DNA of 64,000 nucleotides from Verrucomicrobiia bacterium (GCA_030427505.1 JAUICH010000016.1:62001-126000); one strand, 5' to 3'; numbered from the stretch's first letter, positions 52,437 through 62,971 are shown. Notes: generated by a model from the sequence alone, not told the origin. Translations and numbers: made by a program.

Positions 52437-53294
52437 ATGTCTTCCTTCAAACAACACGCCATCCGGAGCCTGCTGCGCGCTCTGCCAGAGTCCTTGGCCC
52501 TGAAGCTGGGGGCCCGCCACCGCCGCCTGGCGCGGAACCTGCCGCCCGGCCTGCGGTTTCACCGGGAGGATTACCTGGGCGATTTCGCGGTGGATCTGGA
52601 CACGACTTTTCCCGTGGAGGCGGAGATGTGCTGCGGCATTTACGAACCGGAGACCGTGGCCGTGATCCGGGCCCATGTGCCGGTCGGCGGCGTCTGCATC
52701 GATGCCGGGGCCAATATCGGGGCTCTGACTCTGGCGCTGGCGCAGCAGGTGGGAAAGAGCGGGCGCGTGCTCTGCTTTGAGCCGGGGCCGCCGAATTTCG
52801 CGAAGCTGGAGCGCAATATTCTAGGCAATCGGGACCGGCTGGGGCAAGTGGACCTGTACCCGCTTGGCTTGTCCAACCGCCCCGGCGAGTGGCTCTGGGA
52901 GGAGAGCGACGTGAATCGCGGCAACGCCAAGCTGTCCCAAACCGTGGGTCAGGAGACCGTAAGGGTCGTAACGCTGGACGGACACCTTGTTTTCCTGAAC
53001 CACGGACCCGATCCCATCGAGCGCCTGGACTTTATCAAGAGTGATGTGGAAGGCATGGAGCTGGAACTCCTGAAAGGCGCGCGGGACACCCTGCGCCACT
53101 ACCGGCCCAAGATCTTGTTCGAAACCATGCGTGGCTGGATCGAGGAAAAGGGGGAGACCTACTATCTGGACCTGGAAACCTATCTCCAGGAATTGGGCTA
53201 TCGCCTCTGCCGCCCGGCCCCCGTGCCAGACGCGGAGTTGGAGACGGTCAGCATTCTGGAAGCGGGGGACAGCACGCTGGCGGTGCCTGTTTAA
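52437..53294 (+). CDS. FkbM-family methyltransferase
   Basis: A 285-aa SAM-dependent methyltransferase: SAM motif CIDAGANIGALTLALA, acidic strand end VLCFEPGPPNFAKLERNI, and the family signature FIKSDVEGMELELLKGA. Such enzymes O-methylate sugars or polyketides; the substrate is unknown. The gene stands alone. The 280 bp that follow (53295-53574) contain no convincing gene. Confidence 0.9.
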   Translation: MSSFKQHAIRSLLRALPESLALKLGARHRRLARNLPPGLRFHREDYLGDFAVDLDTTFPVEAEMCCGIYEPETVAVIRAHVPVGGVCIDAGANIGALTLALAQQVGKSGRVLCFEPGPPNFAKLERNILGNRDRLGQVDLYPLGLSNRPGEWLWEESDVNRGNAKLSQTVGQETVRVVTLDGHLVFLNHGPDPIERLDFIKSDVEGMELELLKGARDTLRHYRPKILFETMRGWIEEKGETYYLDLETYLQELGYRLCRPAPVPDAELETVSILEAGDSTLAVPV

Positions 53295-53574
53295 GCTAAG
53301 CATCAAACCCTGGCGTCGAGCGAACGGCGCGGATGGTGGTCCTCGACCTCCGGGCGAGGAACTCGCGAACCGCGCTTGCGAGATAGAACGGCAGCCACTT
53401 CAAGGAAGGTTCGGAATTCGATTTAGGCAGTTTTGGGCCATCGGGAACGAAACCGATGTCCTAACAGAGCCAAAGCGCTGCCTCTTTCTGCTTCCGCGAA
53501 CGCGCTCGGAGATCGCGTTCCACCTTCAGCTTCTTCCCGACCGCGCCAAAACGGTCGCTGTATGGAGCCGTGAA

Positions 53575-54324
53575 TTACTTCAGCTTCCAGACCTTCACGC
53601 CGTCCACCGTGGCGGCTTTGTTCACGGCCAGAGTGATCATGCGTTTGGTCGGGTGGGCGATGCCTTCGGACTGAAACTCGCCCACCAGTTCGCCGTCGAT
53701 GGTGGCCCGCATGGTGTCGCCTTCCACCACGATGATGGCTTCGTGCCATTCGCCAGCTTTCAGATCCAGGGGGAAGTTCTGGGACTTCGTCTTCAGCATT
53801 TTGGCGACTTCCGGCGACAGTTTGCCCGCCTTGCGTTGTTCCTGGATTTCCAGTTTCATGGCTCCGGTCTTGGAGTCCTGGAGGTTGACGCCTTTCAAGC
53901 TGATCTTCGCCATGCAGAGGTGACCGGCATGGACGGACTTTTCCTCGCGGTCCACGAAGTCGATCCCGAAGTCCTCGCCCTCGTTCAGTTTGAAACGGAT
54001 CTGCACCGCGCCGTCCTGGAAAGCCACGTCGTGGAAAATCGCCACGCCATGGTTCGCCTCCGGCACGCGGATCACGCTGAGCGTGCCGTCCAGGAGGTCC
54101 GCCTGTTTCTTGCCCTGCGCGCGCCAGGCGCTGTTGGTGGTCCAGCCATTGCCGATTTCCTCCTTATCCGGAGTGGGTTCGTCCCGGTCGAAAGAATCTT
54201 CAAAGAGCAAGGTGCCCTTTTCCTTCAAAAGCGCGGCATCGTCCGCCGCGGACGCCGGTTGGGAAAGAAACGCGAAAGAAGACAAGGCAGCACAGGCAGC
54301 GAGAAAGATGGGGGAAGGTTTCAT
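53575..54324 (-). CDS. Exported DUF1080/LamG-like protein
   Basis: A 249-aa protein with signal peptide ([22 protein letters not shown]) and a concanavalin-like jelly roll: [35 protein letters not shown], then [22 protein letters not shown]. This is close to DUF1080 domains (3-keto-disaccharide hydrolase-type), abundant in PVC genomes. The Met at 54324 is chosen for the signal peptide. It is divergent from the 54479 gene. Confidence 0.8.
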   Translation of the reverse strand: MKPSPIFLAACAALSSFAFLSQPASAADDAALLKEKGTLLFEDSFDRDEPTPDKEEIGNGWTTNSAWRAQGKKQADLLDGTLSVIRVPEANHGVAIFHDVAFQDGAVQIRFKLNEGEDFGIDFVDREEKSVHAGHLCMAKISLKGVNLQDSKTGAMKLEIQEQRKAGKLSPEVAKMLKTKSQNFPLDLKAGEWHEAIIVVEGDTMRATIDGELVGEFQSEGIAHPTKRMITLAVNKAATVDGVKVWKLK

Positions 54325-54478
54325 GTGATTGGAATGCGGGGTTGGGGATGGTACTCGATCACTCATAGCGAATCCGCCCACCACGGCAACGGCGCGTGGC
54401 ATGGCATGATCCCGTTAGAGTCACGAACTTTTCAAGCTGGACCCCGGCGGGCCCTTTCACAAGAATCCTCCCCCAATC

Positions 54479-55930
54479 ATGAAAACACCCCCCAAGGTTT
54501 TCCTGGCGGCGTTTGCCGCCGTTTCGTTCACCTCGATCATCCTTCCGCCTGCGTCGCTTCAGGCGGATTCCTCCGAGCCAGTCGAGATTGGCGACCGCCT
54601 GCAAATCGCCGCCGATCCGGCCTTTCCTATAGAGAGCCTGGAGGGCGATCTGGCCCTGAAGCTCCAACTTCCCGAGCCGAAGGATGTGGTGTTCAGCGCG
54701 GACGCGCCGTGGGAGGGGAATACCAGCGGTTACTTCACGCTGTTTCAGGACGGGAATCTTTTCCGGCTCTACTACCGGGGCTGGGCGCACGATCCGGAAT
54801 CCAAGAAGGAACTCCGGAAGGAGGTCACCTGCTACGCGGAAAGCCGGGATGGTCTGTATTGGAAACGGCCGGAGCTGGGGCTGTTCGACTTTGAGGGCTC
54901 CGCGGACAACAACATCATCTGGCGGGGACCTGCCTCGCACAATTTCACGCCTTTCCGTGACGACAATCCAGATTGCCCTTCAGAGGCGAAGTACAAAGCG
55001 CTGGGGGTGGGGAAGGGGGTGCCTGGCGGTCCGAATAAGAGCGCGCTGTACGCCTTCCAGTCAGCGGATGGCATTCATTGGTCGCCGCTGGGAGAGAAAC
55101 CGGTGATCGAAGACGGGGCCTTCGATTCCCAGAACTTGGCTTTTTGGGACCCGGTGCGGAAAGAATACCGCGCCTACTGGCGCTACTTTGGGAACGGCGT
55201 CCGGGCGATCCGCACCGCCACATCGAAAGATTTCCTGACCTGGGAGAATCAGGCGGACCTGACTTACCCCGAGGGCACGCCCACTCAGCACCTCTACACC
55301 AATGCCATTCAGCCGTACTACCGGGCTCCCGGGTTGTTGGTGGGGTTCCCCACGAGGTACTTGCCGGACGAAGGGCAGCGGGTGGAGCCCATCCTCATGA
55401 CCAGCCGGGACGGTGTGCTTTTTCACCGGTGGAACGATCCCGTGGTGCCCGAAGCCGCCCCCATGGACCGGCAGGGCAACCGCAGCAATTACATGACCTG
55501 GGGCCTGCTGAAACTGCCCGGAAAGCCGGGCGAACTTTCCGTGTACGCCACGGAAGCCTACTACGCGCACGAGCCCGGCCGCCTGCGGCGCTTTGTGTAT
55601 CGCCTGGATGGCTTTGTGGGACTGGAAGCCGGCGAAAAAGGCGGCGAGGTGGTGACCCGGCCGCTGATCTTTTCCGGAAATCACCTGGCCCTGAACTTCG
55701 ACGCCTCCGCTGGAGGAGGAGTGTTGGTGGAGATTCGGGACGCCGAGACGGGCAAGCCGCTGGAAGGCTTCGGATACGATGAGGCCCTGCCGCTGACTGG
55801 AGACAGCGTGAAGACCACTGTGCAGTGGAAACGTGGTCACGATGTGAGTTCTCTGGCGGGAAAGCCGGTTCGCTTGGGCTTTCGGATGAAGAAGGCAGAC
55901 CTGTTTTCCTTCCGTTTTGGCAGCCAATAG
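54479..55930 (+). CDS. Exported glycosidase-like five-bladed propeller protein
   Basis: A 483-aa protein with a signal peptide (VFLAAFAAVSFTSIILPPASLQA). Repeated W/Y-D-G-x-x-W blades are visible: AESRDGLYWKRPELGLFDFE, FQSADGIHWSPLGEKPVIED, TSRDGVLFHRWNDPVV, resembling GH32/GH43-like proteins of PVC bacteria. A C-terminal beta domain includes LIFSGNHLALNFDASAGG. Catalytic residues cannot be assigned. Probably acts on carbohydrates in the periplasm or outside. Confidence 0.75.
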   Translation: MKTPPKVFLAAFAAVSFTSIILPPASLQADSSEPVEIGDRLQIAADPAFPIESLEGDLALKLQLPEPKDVVFSADAPWEGNTSGYFTLFQDGNLFRLYYRGWAHDPESKKELRKEVTCYAESRDGLYWKRPELGLFDFEGSADNNIIWRGPASHNFTPFRDDNPDCPSEAKYKALGVGKGVPGGPNKSALYAFQSADGIHWSPLGEKPVIEDGAFDSQNLAFWDPVRKEYRAYWRYFGNGVRAIRTATSKDFLTWENQADLTYPEGTPTQHLYTNAIQPYYRAPGLLVGFPTRYLPDEGQRVEPILMTSRDGVLFHRWNDPVVPEAAPMDRQGNRSNYMTWGLLKLPGKPGELSVYATEAYYAHEPGRLRRFVYRLDGFVGLEAGEKGGEVVTRPLIFSGNHLALNFDASAGGGVLVEIRDAETGKPLEGFGYDEALPLTGDSVKTTVQWKRGHDVSSLAGKPVRLGFRMKKADLFSFRFGSQ

Positions 55931-56228
55931 CAGGAACCGAGGGCCGGATTTAGTTTTTGGCGAAACCAATTCCGGGAAGTGGGCGTGGCAGCTTGTCAAT
56001 CAACTCTGCTAGGGATCTGGGGCCACGCCCCGAATAAAGGGGCAAAAAAGGCACAACCAAGCACGAAAATCTTTGGGTTAGATTGAACCCGCGCCAAGGG
56101 GCCGAGTCTAAGAAATTACTGCGAGGGACTTTTACATGGCGCAAGTGCGCCAGTCCGGTCTCTTTACTTTCCGAGTCGGAGGAAGTTTATTTTAATTTAC
56201 CAACTGTACTACCGTAAAAAGACGAGCC
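55931..56228 (+). promoter_or_regulatory. Upstream region of the DUF1501 operon
   Basis: 298 bp with no gene. It includes a short hairpin GGCGC-AAGT-GCGCC (56138-56151) and an AT-rich stretch (56185-56205, TTTATTTTAATTTACC) shortly before the DUF1501 start, the likely promoter or leader of the surface-protein operon. Confidence 0.35.
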
Positions 56229-57545
56229 ATGAAAAAACGTAGCATCTGTATCGGACAACGGGCTTCCCGGCGCGACTTCATGCAAGTGGGTTTTGCCGCT
56301 GGCTTGGGGTTGACTCTCCCGGAACTGCTGAAGACGGAAGCGCGTGGCGCCGCCAAGTTTTACGAATCCAAGGAAGGGGTCGCCAAGTCCCTGATCCACA
56401 TCTACCTGCCAGGCGGCATGGCTCACCAGGAAACGTGGGACCCGAAACCGCTGGCTCCGTCCGAGTACCGTGGCCCCTTTGGCTCCATTAAGACGAACGT
56501 GACCGGTATCGAGTTTGGTGAAAACTTCAAGAATCTGGCCAAGGTGGCGGACAAGATGTGTGTCATCCGCTCCATGCATCATGGTGAAGCGGCTCACGAG
56601 CGCGGCACGCACAACATGTTTACCGGCTATCGTCCGAGCCCGGCGCTGGCATACCCCAGCTTTGGTTCGGTGATTTCTCACGAGTTCGGTCCGCGCAAGA
56701 ATCTGCCTCCTTACGTCTGCGTTCCCAATCAGCCGAACGAATACGCTGGCACGGGTTACCTCAGCTCCATGTATGGCCCCTTTGGTCTGGGTGGTGACCC
56801 GGCTGACAAGGGCTTCTCCGTACGGGACCTGACTCTGCCCAAGGGCGTGGACGATTCCCGCTTCGCTCGCCGCCGCACGCTGCTGGAGGCGGTGGATTCC
56901 CACTTCCGCAGCATGGAAGAAGCGGACGAGATCGAGGCGATGGACACTTTCTACAACCGGGCCTACTCCCTGATCAGTTCCAAGGAAGCTCGCGAAGCCT
57001 TCGCGATCGAGAAAGAAGAGCAGAAGGTTCGCGATGCCTACGGCATGAATCAGGCCGGTCAGCGGATGCTGCTGGCCCGCCGCCTCGTGGAGTCCGGTGT
57101 GCGTCTGGTCACCATGACCTATGGCAGCTGGGACCACCACAACGACATCAAGGGTTCCATGAACCGGAGTGTTCCGGACTTCGACAAAGCTCTGGCCCGT
57201 CTTTTGACCGACCTCAGCGAGCGCGGTCTTCTGGACTCCACGCTGGTAATGGTTTCTTCCGAATTCGGCCGCACGCCGAAGATTAACAAGACCGATGGCC
57301 GCGACCACTGGCCTCGCGTGTTCAGCGTGATGCTGGCGGGCGGTGGAGTTAAGGGCGGTATCGCCTACGGAACTTCCGATGGCCTGGCCGCCGAGCCGGA
57401 CGAAAATCCGGTCTCCGTGCCGGACTTTGCCACCACGGTCTACAAACAGCTCGGCATCACGGCGGACAAGGAGTTGATGGCGCCCGGACCGCGCCCGATT
57501 GAAATCGTGGCGGGTGGTTCGGTAATCAGTGACATCCTCGTCTGA
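56229..57545 (+). CDS. DUF1501 family protein (Tat-exported sulfatase-like fold)
   Basis: A 438-aa protein with a twin-arginine signal (QRASRRDFMQVGFAAGLGLT), a DUF1501 core: LIHIYLPGGMAHQETWDPKP, MHHGEAAHERGTHNMFTGYRP, SSEFGRTPKINKTDGRDHWP. DUF1501 resembles alkaline-phosphatase-superfamily enzymes and is nearly always encoded beside DUF1549/DUF1553 cytochrome proteins in Planctomycetes and Verrucomicrobia. Role unknown. It is first in an operon with two further large genes. Confidence 0.94.
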   Translation: MKKRSICIGQRASRRDFMQVGFAAGLGLTLPELLKTEARGAAKFYESKEGVAKSLIHIYLPGGMAHQETWDPKPLAPSEYRGPFGSIKTNVTGIEFGENFKNLAKVADKMCVIRSMHHGEAAHERGTHNMFTGYRPSPALAYPSFGSVISHEFGPRKNLPPYVCVPNQPNEYAGTGYLSSMYGPFGLGGDPADKGFSVRDLTLPKGVDDSRFARRRTLLEAVDSHFRSMEEADEIEAMDTFYNRAYSLISSKEAREAFAIEKEEQKVRDAYGMNQAGQRMLLARRLVESGVRLVTMTYGSWDHHNDIKGSMNRSVPDFDKALARLLTDLSERGLLDSTLVMVSSEFGRTPKINKTDGRDHWPRVFSVMLAGGGVKGGIAYGTSDGLAAEPDENPVSVPDFATTVYKQLGITADKELMAPGPRPIEIVAGGSVISDILV

Positions 57546-57584
57546 TCGCTGGCTCGAATCTTAAACCATAACGGATCCATTCTC

Positions 57585-60080
57585 ATGAGCTGCATTCTTA
57601 AACAGAGTGTGGCCGCGAAGAGATTGTATCGCGTCGCGCTGGCAGCCTTCGGGCTGCTGGTTTGCATCGGCGGATCGCAATTGATTCACGCGGCCTCTCC
57701 CGAATTGACTACCTCCTTGCCGCGCGGCGGCAAACGGGGCACGGAGTTGAAGGTTACCTTCTACGGAACCCGTCTGAATAACGCGCAAGAGCTTCTCTTT
57801 CACGAGCCGGGTCTCAGCTTCAAGGACCTGAAGCCGCTGGATGACAAGAAGGTGGAGGCCACCATCGTGATCGCTCCGGACTGCCGTCTGGGCGAACACC
57901 ATGTCCGCATTCGTGCGACTGACGGCACCACTTACGCGCGGACGTTCTGGGTTTCCCAGTTCGACAACGTGGCGGAAGCCGAGCCGAATGACGACTTCGA
58001 CGCTCCGCAGAAGATCGCGAACAACGTTACCGTGGAAGGGGAGGCGAAGCCTGAGGATGTGGACTATTACCAGATTCAGGCGAAGAAGGGCGATCGCATC
58101 AGCGTGGAAGTTGAAGCGCTGCGTATCAATACCCTGCGCCAACAGGTGGCGGTCGATCCGTATGTGGCCATCTTGGACAAAGATCGTTTCGAATTGGCGG
58201 TTTCCGATGACTCGGCTCTGCTCAAGCAAGAGTCCGTGGTCTCCATTATCGCTCCTGAAGATGGAAACTATGTGGTGGAAGTCCGCGACAGCGCCTACGA
58301 AGGGCGTGGCCGTTATCGCGTTCACATCGGTAGCTTCCCGCGTCCGCTCGGCATCTATCCCGCCGGTGGACAGGCAGGCAGCGAAATGGAATTTACCCTG
58401 ATCGGAGATCCCAAGGGCCAGTATAAACAGAAAGTAAAACTGCCGGAACAAACGACAGGCGCCTACGAAGTCTTCGGTCAGAACGCCGGATTGTATCCGC
58501 CTTCTGGCAACAAAGTCCGGGTCACCAGTTTGGAGAACGTCTTAGAGACCGAACCGAACAACAGCATTGGAGAACTGAAGGAAGCCGAAGGGAAACCCCT
58601 GCCGCGGGCTTTTAACGGCATCCTCGCGACCGAGGGCGACAATGACTACTTCAAGTTCACCGCCAAGAAAGGCCAGAAGTTCAGCTTGAAGGTTTACGCC
58701 AACACCATCGGCACTCCGGTGGACGCCTTGATGGTCGTGTATGACGCCAAGGGCAAGAGCCTGGGTTCCAATGATGACGCGGACGGCAGTCCCGACAGTA
58801 AAGTGGACTTCACCGCCCCCGAGGATGGCGAATACTTCGTCCGGGTGAAGGATATGTTGAACCGTGGCGGTGAAGACTTCGTTTACCGTATCGAGTCCCA
58901 GACATCGGAGCCCGAAATCCTGGTTTCCATGCCGGAAATGCAGCGACGGGACACGCAGTACCGGAAGCAGTTTGATGTTCCCAGGGGAAATAGCTTCGCC
59001 ATGGTGGTGAACACCAGCCGCCGCAATTTCAGCGGGGACTTGGTGTTCGATCTCCCGGAACTTCCGAAGGGAGTGACCTGGGAGGCGGGAACCATTCCCA
59101 AGACGCAAAGCTCCTTCCCGATTTTGCTGAAGGCCGCCGCGGATGCCCCCATCGAGGGCTCGCTCTATCCGCTGCTCGTCAAGAACGCCGATCCGGAAAA
59201 ACCGGTCGTGGGCCGTTACATTCAGGAACTGGACTTGGTCCGGGGTAACCCGAATGGCGCGCTCTACTACACCAGCGACGTGGATACCCTCCCCATCGCC
59301 GTGGTGGAAGAGGTGCCGTTCAGCATTTCCATCGAACAGCCGAAAATTCCGCTGACCCGTAATGGTACGATGAATCTCAAGGTGGTCGCCCACCGTAAGG
59401 AAGGGTTCGACGGAAAAATCACCCTGCGGATGCTGTGGCGTCCTCCGGGGATTGGCTGCCCGAGCACCGTTTCCATCGACGAGAAGAAGACAGAGGCCAC
59501 TTACGAATTGAATGCCAATGGAAACGCCGAGGTCGGTACCTGGAAGATGACCCTGCTGGGTGAGGCCAGCCAAAACGGTTTGATCACCGTGGCCGCGCCG
59601 TTCGTGAATCTTGCCGTGGAAGAGCCTTTTGTGGACATGAAGATGACCATGGCTTCCGTGCCGCAGACTCAAGAAGTCGCGATGCTGTGCGATGTGTCTC
59701 AGCTTCGTCCGTTTGAAGGCAAAGCCAAAGTCTCCGTCCAAGGGCTTCCGGCGGAAGCGACCGCGGATCCGGTGGAAATCACCAAGGCGGATGAAAAAGT
59801 GACCTTCATGGTGAAGACCACCGAAAAGACTCCTGTCGGCATGCACAAGAATCTGTTCTGTGCCGTTGAAGTGCCGCAGGCGGGCCTGACCATGCTTCAC
59901 AAGGTCGGCCAAGGCGGAACCCTGCGCGTGGATCCGAAGCCCAAGGCCCCCGCCGAGCCCAAACCCGCCGCGGATAAAAAAGAAGAGGCCAAGAAAGAAG
60001 CACCCAAAGAAAAACCGCTTTCCCGCCTGGAACAGCTTCGTCTGGAAGCCATGAAAGGCTCGGGAGAGTCTGGTAACTAA
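57585..60080 (+). CDS. Exported pre-peptidase C-terminal (PPC) domain protein
   Basis: An 831-aa protein with signal peptide (VALAAFGLLVCIGGSQLIHA), an Ig-like N-domain (ELKVTFYGTRLNNAQELLFH), and at least two PPC domains (AEPNDDFDAPQKI..., TEPNNSIGELKEAEG...DNDYFKFTAKKGQ). The C-terminus is a Lys/Pro/Ala/Glu-rich segment (KPAADKKEEAKKEAPKEKP). PPC domains are beta-sandwiches used in secreted and surface proteins. It starts 39 bp after the DUF1501 gene and precedes the DUF1549/1553 gene. Confidence 0.9.
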   Translation: MSCILKQSVAAKRLYRVALAAFGLLVCIGGSQLIHAASPELTTSLPRGGKRGTELKVTFYGTRLNNAQELLFHEPGLSFKDLKPLDDKKVEATIVIAPDCRLGEHHVRIRATDGTTYARTFWVSQFDNVAEAEPNDDFDAPQKIANNVTVEGEAKPEDVDYYQIQAKKGDRISVEVEALRINTLRQQVAVDPYVAILDKDRFELAVSDDSALLKQESVVSIIAPEDGNYVVEVRDSAYEGRGRYRVHIGSFPRPLGIYPAGGQAGSEMEFTLIGDPKGQYKQKVKLPEQTTGAYEVFGQNAGLYPPSGNKVRVTSLENVLETEPNNSIGELKEAEGKPLPRAFNGILATEGDNDYFKFTAKKGQKFSLKVYANTIGTPVDALMVVYDAKGKSLGSNDDADGSPDSKVDFTAPEDGEYFVRVKDMLNRGGEDFVYRIESQTSEPEILVSMPEMQRRDTQYRKQFDVPRGNSFAMVVNTSRRNFSGDLVFDLPELPKGVTWEAGTIPKTQSSFPILLKAAADAPIEGSLYPLLVKNADPEKPVVGRYIQELDLVRGNPNGALYYTSDVDTLPIAVVEEVPFSISIEQPKIPLTRNGTMNLKVVAHRKEGFDGKITLRMLWRPPGIGCPSTVSIDEKKTEATYELNANGNAEVGTWKMTLLGEASQNGLITVAAPFVNLAVEEPFVDMKMTMASVPQTQEVAMLCDVSQLRPFEGKAKVSVQGLPAEATADPVEITKADEKVTFMVKTTEKTPVGMHKNLFCAVEVPQAGLTMLHKVGQGGTLRVDPKPKAPAEPKPAADKKEEAKKEAPKEKPLSRLEQLRLEAMKGSGESGN

Positions 60081-60115
60081 GGCCTGTAACCATCTCTAAC
60101 CCCTACCCAGCCACC

Positions 60116-62971
60116 ATGAAAGAAATCTCAAAGCGTACGCTCCAACTCTCCCTAGGACTGGCAGCCTGCGTGGCGGTTCTGCCGGCTCAGGCCGAAGAAC
60201 CCGCGGCAGCCAAAGCCGGCTCCGTGGATTTTGCCAGAGACATCCAGCCCATTCTGGAATTCAACTGCGTCAGTTGTCACAACCAGGAAGAAGTCAAAGG
60301 CGAACTCCGCTTCGACTCACACGCGGAGTTTCTCAAAGGTGGTGACAGCGGGCCGGCGTTTGTGGCTGGCAAACCGGAAGAGAGCCTGATGTATCAGTTG
60401 GCCGAGCTTCCGGCGGATGACGTTGACGTCATGCCCCCGAAAGGCCGTACCCTGACTAAGGCAGAACTCGGCAAGCTGAGCGAGTGGATCAAAGCCGGAG
60501 CTCCTTGGCCGGAAGGCGCGGTTCTGGTGGCGAAAAACGAAGAAGACTTCAAAGGCGCGGTTCCGCTGCCGGACAAGGGCAAAAAGATTGTCTCTCTGGA
60601 CGTCTTCCCGCCGGACGTGAACCTCGAAACAGAACGCGACCAGCAGTCCGTGGTCGTCATGGCGACCTATGAGGACGATACCACGATGGACGTGACGGCA
60701 AACGCGGTCTTCGAATTTGCCGATCCGAGTCTGGTGGAATTGGAAAAGCGGAATGTGTTCAAGTCCGCCAAGGACGGTTCCACCGAACTCACCGTCAAAG
60801 TGGCCGAGCACACTTCCAAGGTCCCGGTGACGGTAAAAGGCGCGGAGCAACCGCGCCCCATCAGCTTTCATCTGGACGTCATGCCTGTCTTCATGCGGGA
60901 AGGCTGTAACACGGGTGAGTGCCACGGTTCGGCTCGGGGCCAGGATGGCTTCATGTTGTCCCTCTTCGGTTACGACCCGAATGGCGACCATTATCGCCTG
61001 ACTCGTGAAATGGCGGGACGCCGCATTAACCTGGCCATTCCGGAAGAAAGCCTTTTGATCGAAAAATCCATCGAGAGCGTTCCGCACACCGGTGGCAAGC
61101 TCTTCGAAAAAGGCAGCGACTCCTGGAAGACCATGGTGGAGTGGGTTGCCGATGGTGCCAAGAATGACGATCCAAAGACCCTGGCCAAGCCGGTTGCCTT
61201 GGAACTTTACCCCAAGAAGCTGGTTCTTGAGGGCACCGGCGCCAAGCAGCAGCTCACGGTGCGGGCCAAATATTCCGACGGTCATGACCGGGACGTGACG
61301 AACCTGGCGGTCTTCTTCAGTAACAATGAGCCTACCGCCGCCGTGGACAAGAAGTCCGGTCTGGTGACGGCTGGCAAGCGCGGTGAAGCCTTCATCATGG
61401 CCCGCTTTGAGACCTTTACCGTGGGCATCCAGACCATCGTCATTCCGGAAGGCCTGAAGTACACCCGGCCAAACATGCCGGAGAACAACTACATCGACGG
61501 CCTGGTTCACGACAAGCTGCACAAGCTCCGGATCGTTCCTTCCGGTAATGCTTCCGATGAAGCCTTCCTGCGCCGGGTTTACTTGGACGTGGTGGGTCTT
61601 CCGCCCACGGAAGAAGAATTCCGCGCCTTCATGGGGAGCAAAGATCCTCAGAAGCGGGCGAAGTTGATCGACCAGTTGCTGGAGCGCAAAGAGTTCACCG
61701 AGCTTTGGGTCATGAAGTGGTCCGAACTGCTCCAGATCCGTTCCGACAGCAATGTGAACCGGGGCATCAGTTACAAGGCGGCCCTGCTTTATTACAACTG
61801 GCTGAAGGAACGAATCGCCGACAACCGGCCATTCAACCAGATCGTGCAGGAACTCGTGATGGCGACGGGCGGAACTTTCCGCAATCCCGCGACCAATTTC
61901 TACCAGGTGGAGCGGGACAACCTTAAGTTGTCCGAAAACGTGGCCCAGGTGTTCATGGGCATGCGGCTTCAGTGCGCGCAGTGCCACAATCACCCCTTCG
62001 ACCGCTGGACGATGGACGACTACTACAGTTGGGCGGCCTTCTTCTCCCAGATCGGCCGTAAGGGCGCGGACGATCCGCGCGAGCAGATCATCTACAACCG
62101 CGGTTCCGGCGAAGTGAAGCACATCGTGGGAGACCGCGTGATGGAGCCCAAGTTCCTGGGTGGAGAGACTCCCGACGTAAAGGGCAAAGATCGCCGCGAG
62201 GTGCTGGCTGGCTGGCTGGCATCCACGGACAATCCGTATTTCTCCCAGAACGTGGTCAACATTGTTTGGCAACACTTCCTTGGGAAAGGCATCATCGATC
62301 CGGTGGATGACGTCCGGGTGAGCAATCCGGCCTCGAATCCTGAATTGCTGGAAGAACTGGCCCGTAGATTCGAGAGTTACGACTACGACTTCCGCCAGCT
62401 GGTGCGGGACATCTGCAACTCCGCCACTTATCAGCGCACCACCAAGGCGAACCCGACCAACAAGAGCGACGAGAATAACTTCGCCAAGGCACAGATTCGC
62501 CGCCTGAGAGCGGAAGTCATGCTGGACACCATCAGTCAGGTCACGGAGACGAAGAACAAGTTCAAAGGCCTGCCTTTGGGTGCCCGCGCGGCACAGATCG
62601 CGGATGGTCAGACCTCCACTTACTTCCTGACCACCTTTGGCCGGGCGACCCGGGAAACCGTTTGTTCCTGCGAGGTGAAGATGGACCCGAGCCTGTCTCA
62701 GGCCCTGCACCTCCTGAACGGCGACACCGTCAGTGAAAAGATCGAGCAGGGTAACCTTGTGAAGTCTCTGGTGGCGGACGGGAAGAAGCCACAGGAAGTC
62801 ATTGAGAGCATTTACATCCGCTGTCTCTCCCGGAAACCTACCCCGGAAGAAGTGAAGCAGTTGACGGCCCAGGTGGCTCAAGCTGGCGAGGACGCCACGA
62901 AACAGCAGGAAGTCTTGAACGACGTCTTCTGGGCGGTGCTGAATTCCAAGGAATTCATGTTCAACCACTAA
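60116..62971 (+). CDS. PSCyt1-DUF1549-DUF1553 multidomain cytochrome protein
   Basis: A 951-aa exported protein. After the signal peptide comes a planctomycete cytochrome C domain (FNCVSCHNQEEVKGELRFD, MPPKGRTLT), then an Ig-like/BIG_2-type domain, a CNTGECHGSARGQDGF cytochrome-like segment, a second Ig-like domain, DUF1549 (FLRRVYLDVVGLPPTEEEF) with CAQCHNHPFD, and DUF1553 (REVLAGWLASTDNPYFSQ, NPASNPELLEELARRF). The CxxCH motifs could bind heme c. The function in PVC bacteria is not established; polysaccharide or surface redox roles are proposed. Confidence 0.94.
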   Translation: MKEISKRTLQLSLGLAACVAVLPAQAEEPAAAKAGSVDFARDIQPILEFNCVSCHNQEEVKGELRFDSHAEFLKGGDSGPAFVAGKPEESLMYQLAELPADDVDVMPPKGRTLTKAELGKLSEWIKAGAPWPEGAVLVAKNEEDFKGAVPLPDKGKKIVSLDVFPPDVNLETERDQQSVVVMATYEDDTTMDVTANAVFEFADPSLVELEKRNVFKSAKDGSTELTVKVAEHTSKVPVTVKGAEQPRPISFHLDVMPVFMREGCNTGECHGSARGQDGFMLSLFGYDPNGDHYRLTREMAGRRINLAIPEESLLIEKSIESVPHTGGKLFEKGSDSWKTMVEWVADGAKNDDPKTLAKPVALELYPKKLVLEGTGAKQQLTVRAKYSDGHDRDVTNLAVFFSNNEPTAAVDKKSGLVTAGKRGEAFIMARFETFTVGIQTIVIPEGLKYTRPNMPENNYIDGLVHDKLHKLRIVPSGNASDEAFLRRVYLDVVGLPPTEEEFRAFMGSKDPQKRAKLIDQLLERKEFTELWVMKWSELLQIRSDSNVNRGISYKAALLYYNWLKERIADNRPFNQIVQELVMATGGTFRNPATNFYQVERDNLKLSENVAQVFMGMRLQCAQCHNHPFDRWTMDDYYSWAAFFSQIGRKGADDPREQIIYNRGSGEVKHIVGDRVMEPKFLGGETPDVKGKDRREVLAGWLASTDNPYFSQNVVNIVWQHFLGKGIIDPVDDVRVSNPASNPELLEELARRFESYDYDFRQLVRDICNSATYQRTTKANPTNKSDENNFAKAQIRRLRAEVMLDTISQVTETKNKFKGLPLGARAAQIADGQTSTYFLTTFGRATRETVCSCEVKMDPSLSQALHLLNGDTVSEKIEQGNLVKSLVADGKKPQEVIESIYIRCLSRKPTPEEVKQLTAQVAQAGEDATKQQEVLNDVFWAVLNSKEFMFNH

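Noticed and set aside
53131..54894. 587-codon open frame on the plus strand across 53295-53574
   Set aside because: It runs through the end of the FkbM gene in another frame and antisense to the DUF1080-like gene; no motif, and the central part is Arg/Ala-rich shadow. The gap itself was left without a gene.
60317..62968. 883-codon open frame on the minus strand
   Set aside because: Antisense to the DUF1549/DUF1553 gene along its whole length; composition is shadow-like (His, Arg, Val) with no recognisable motif.
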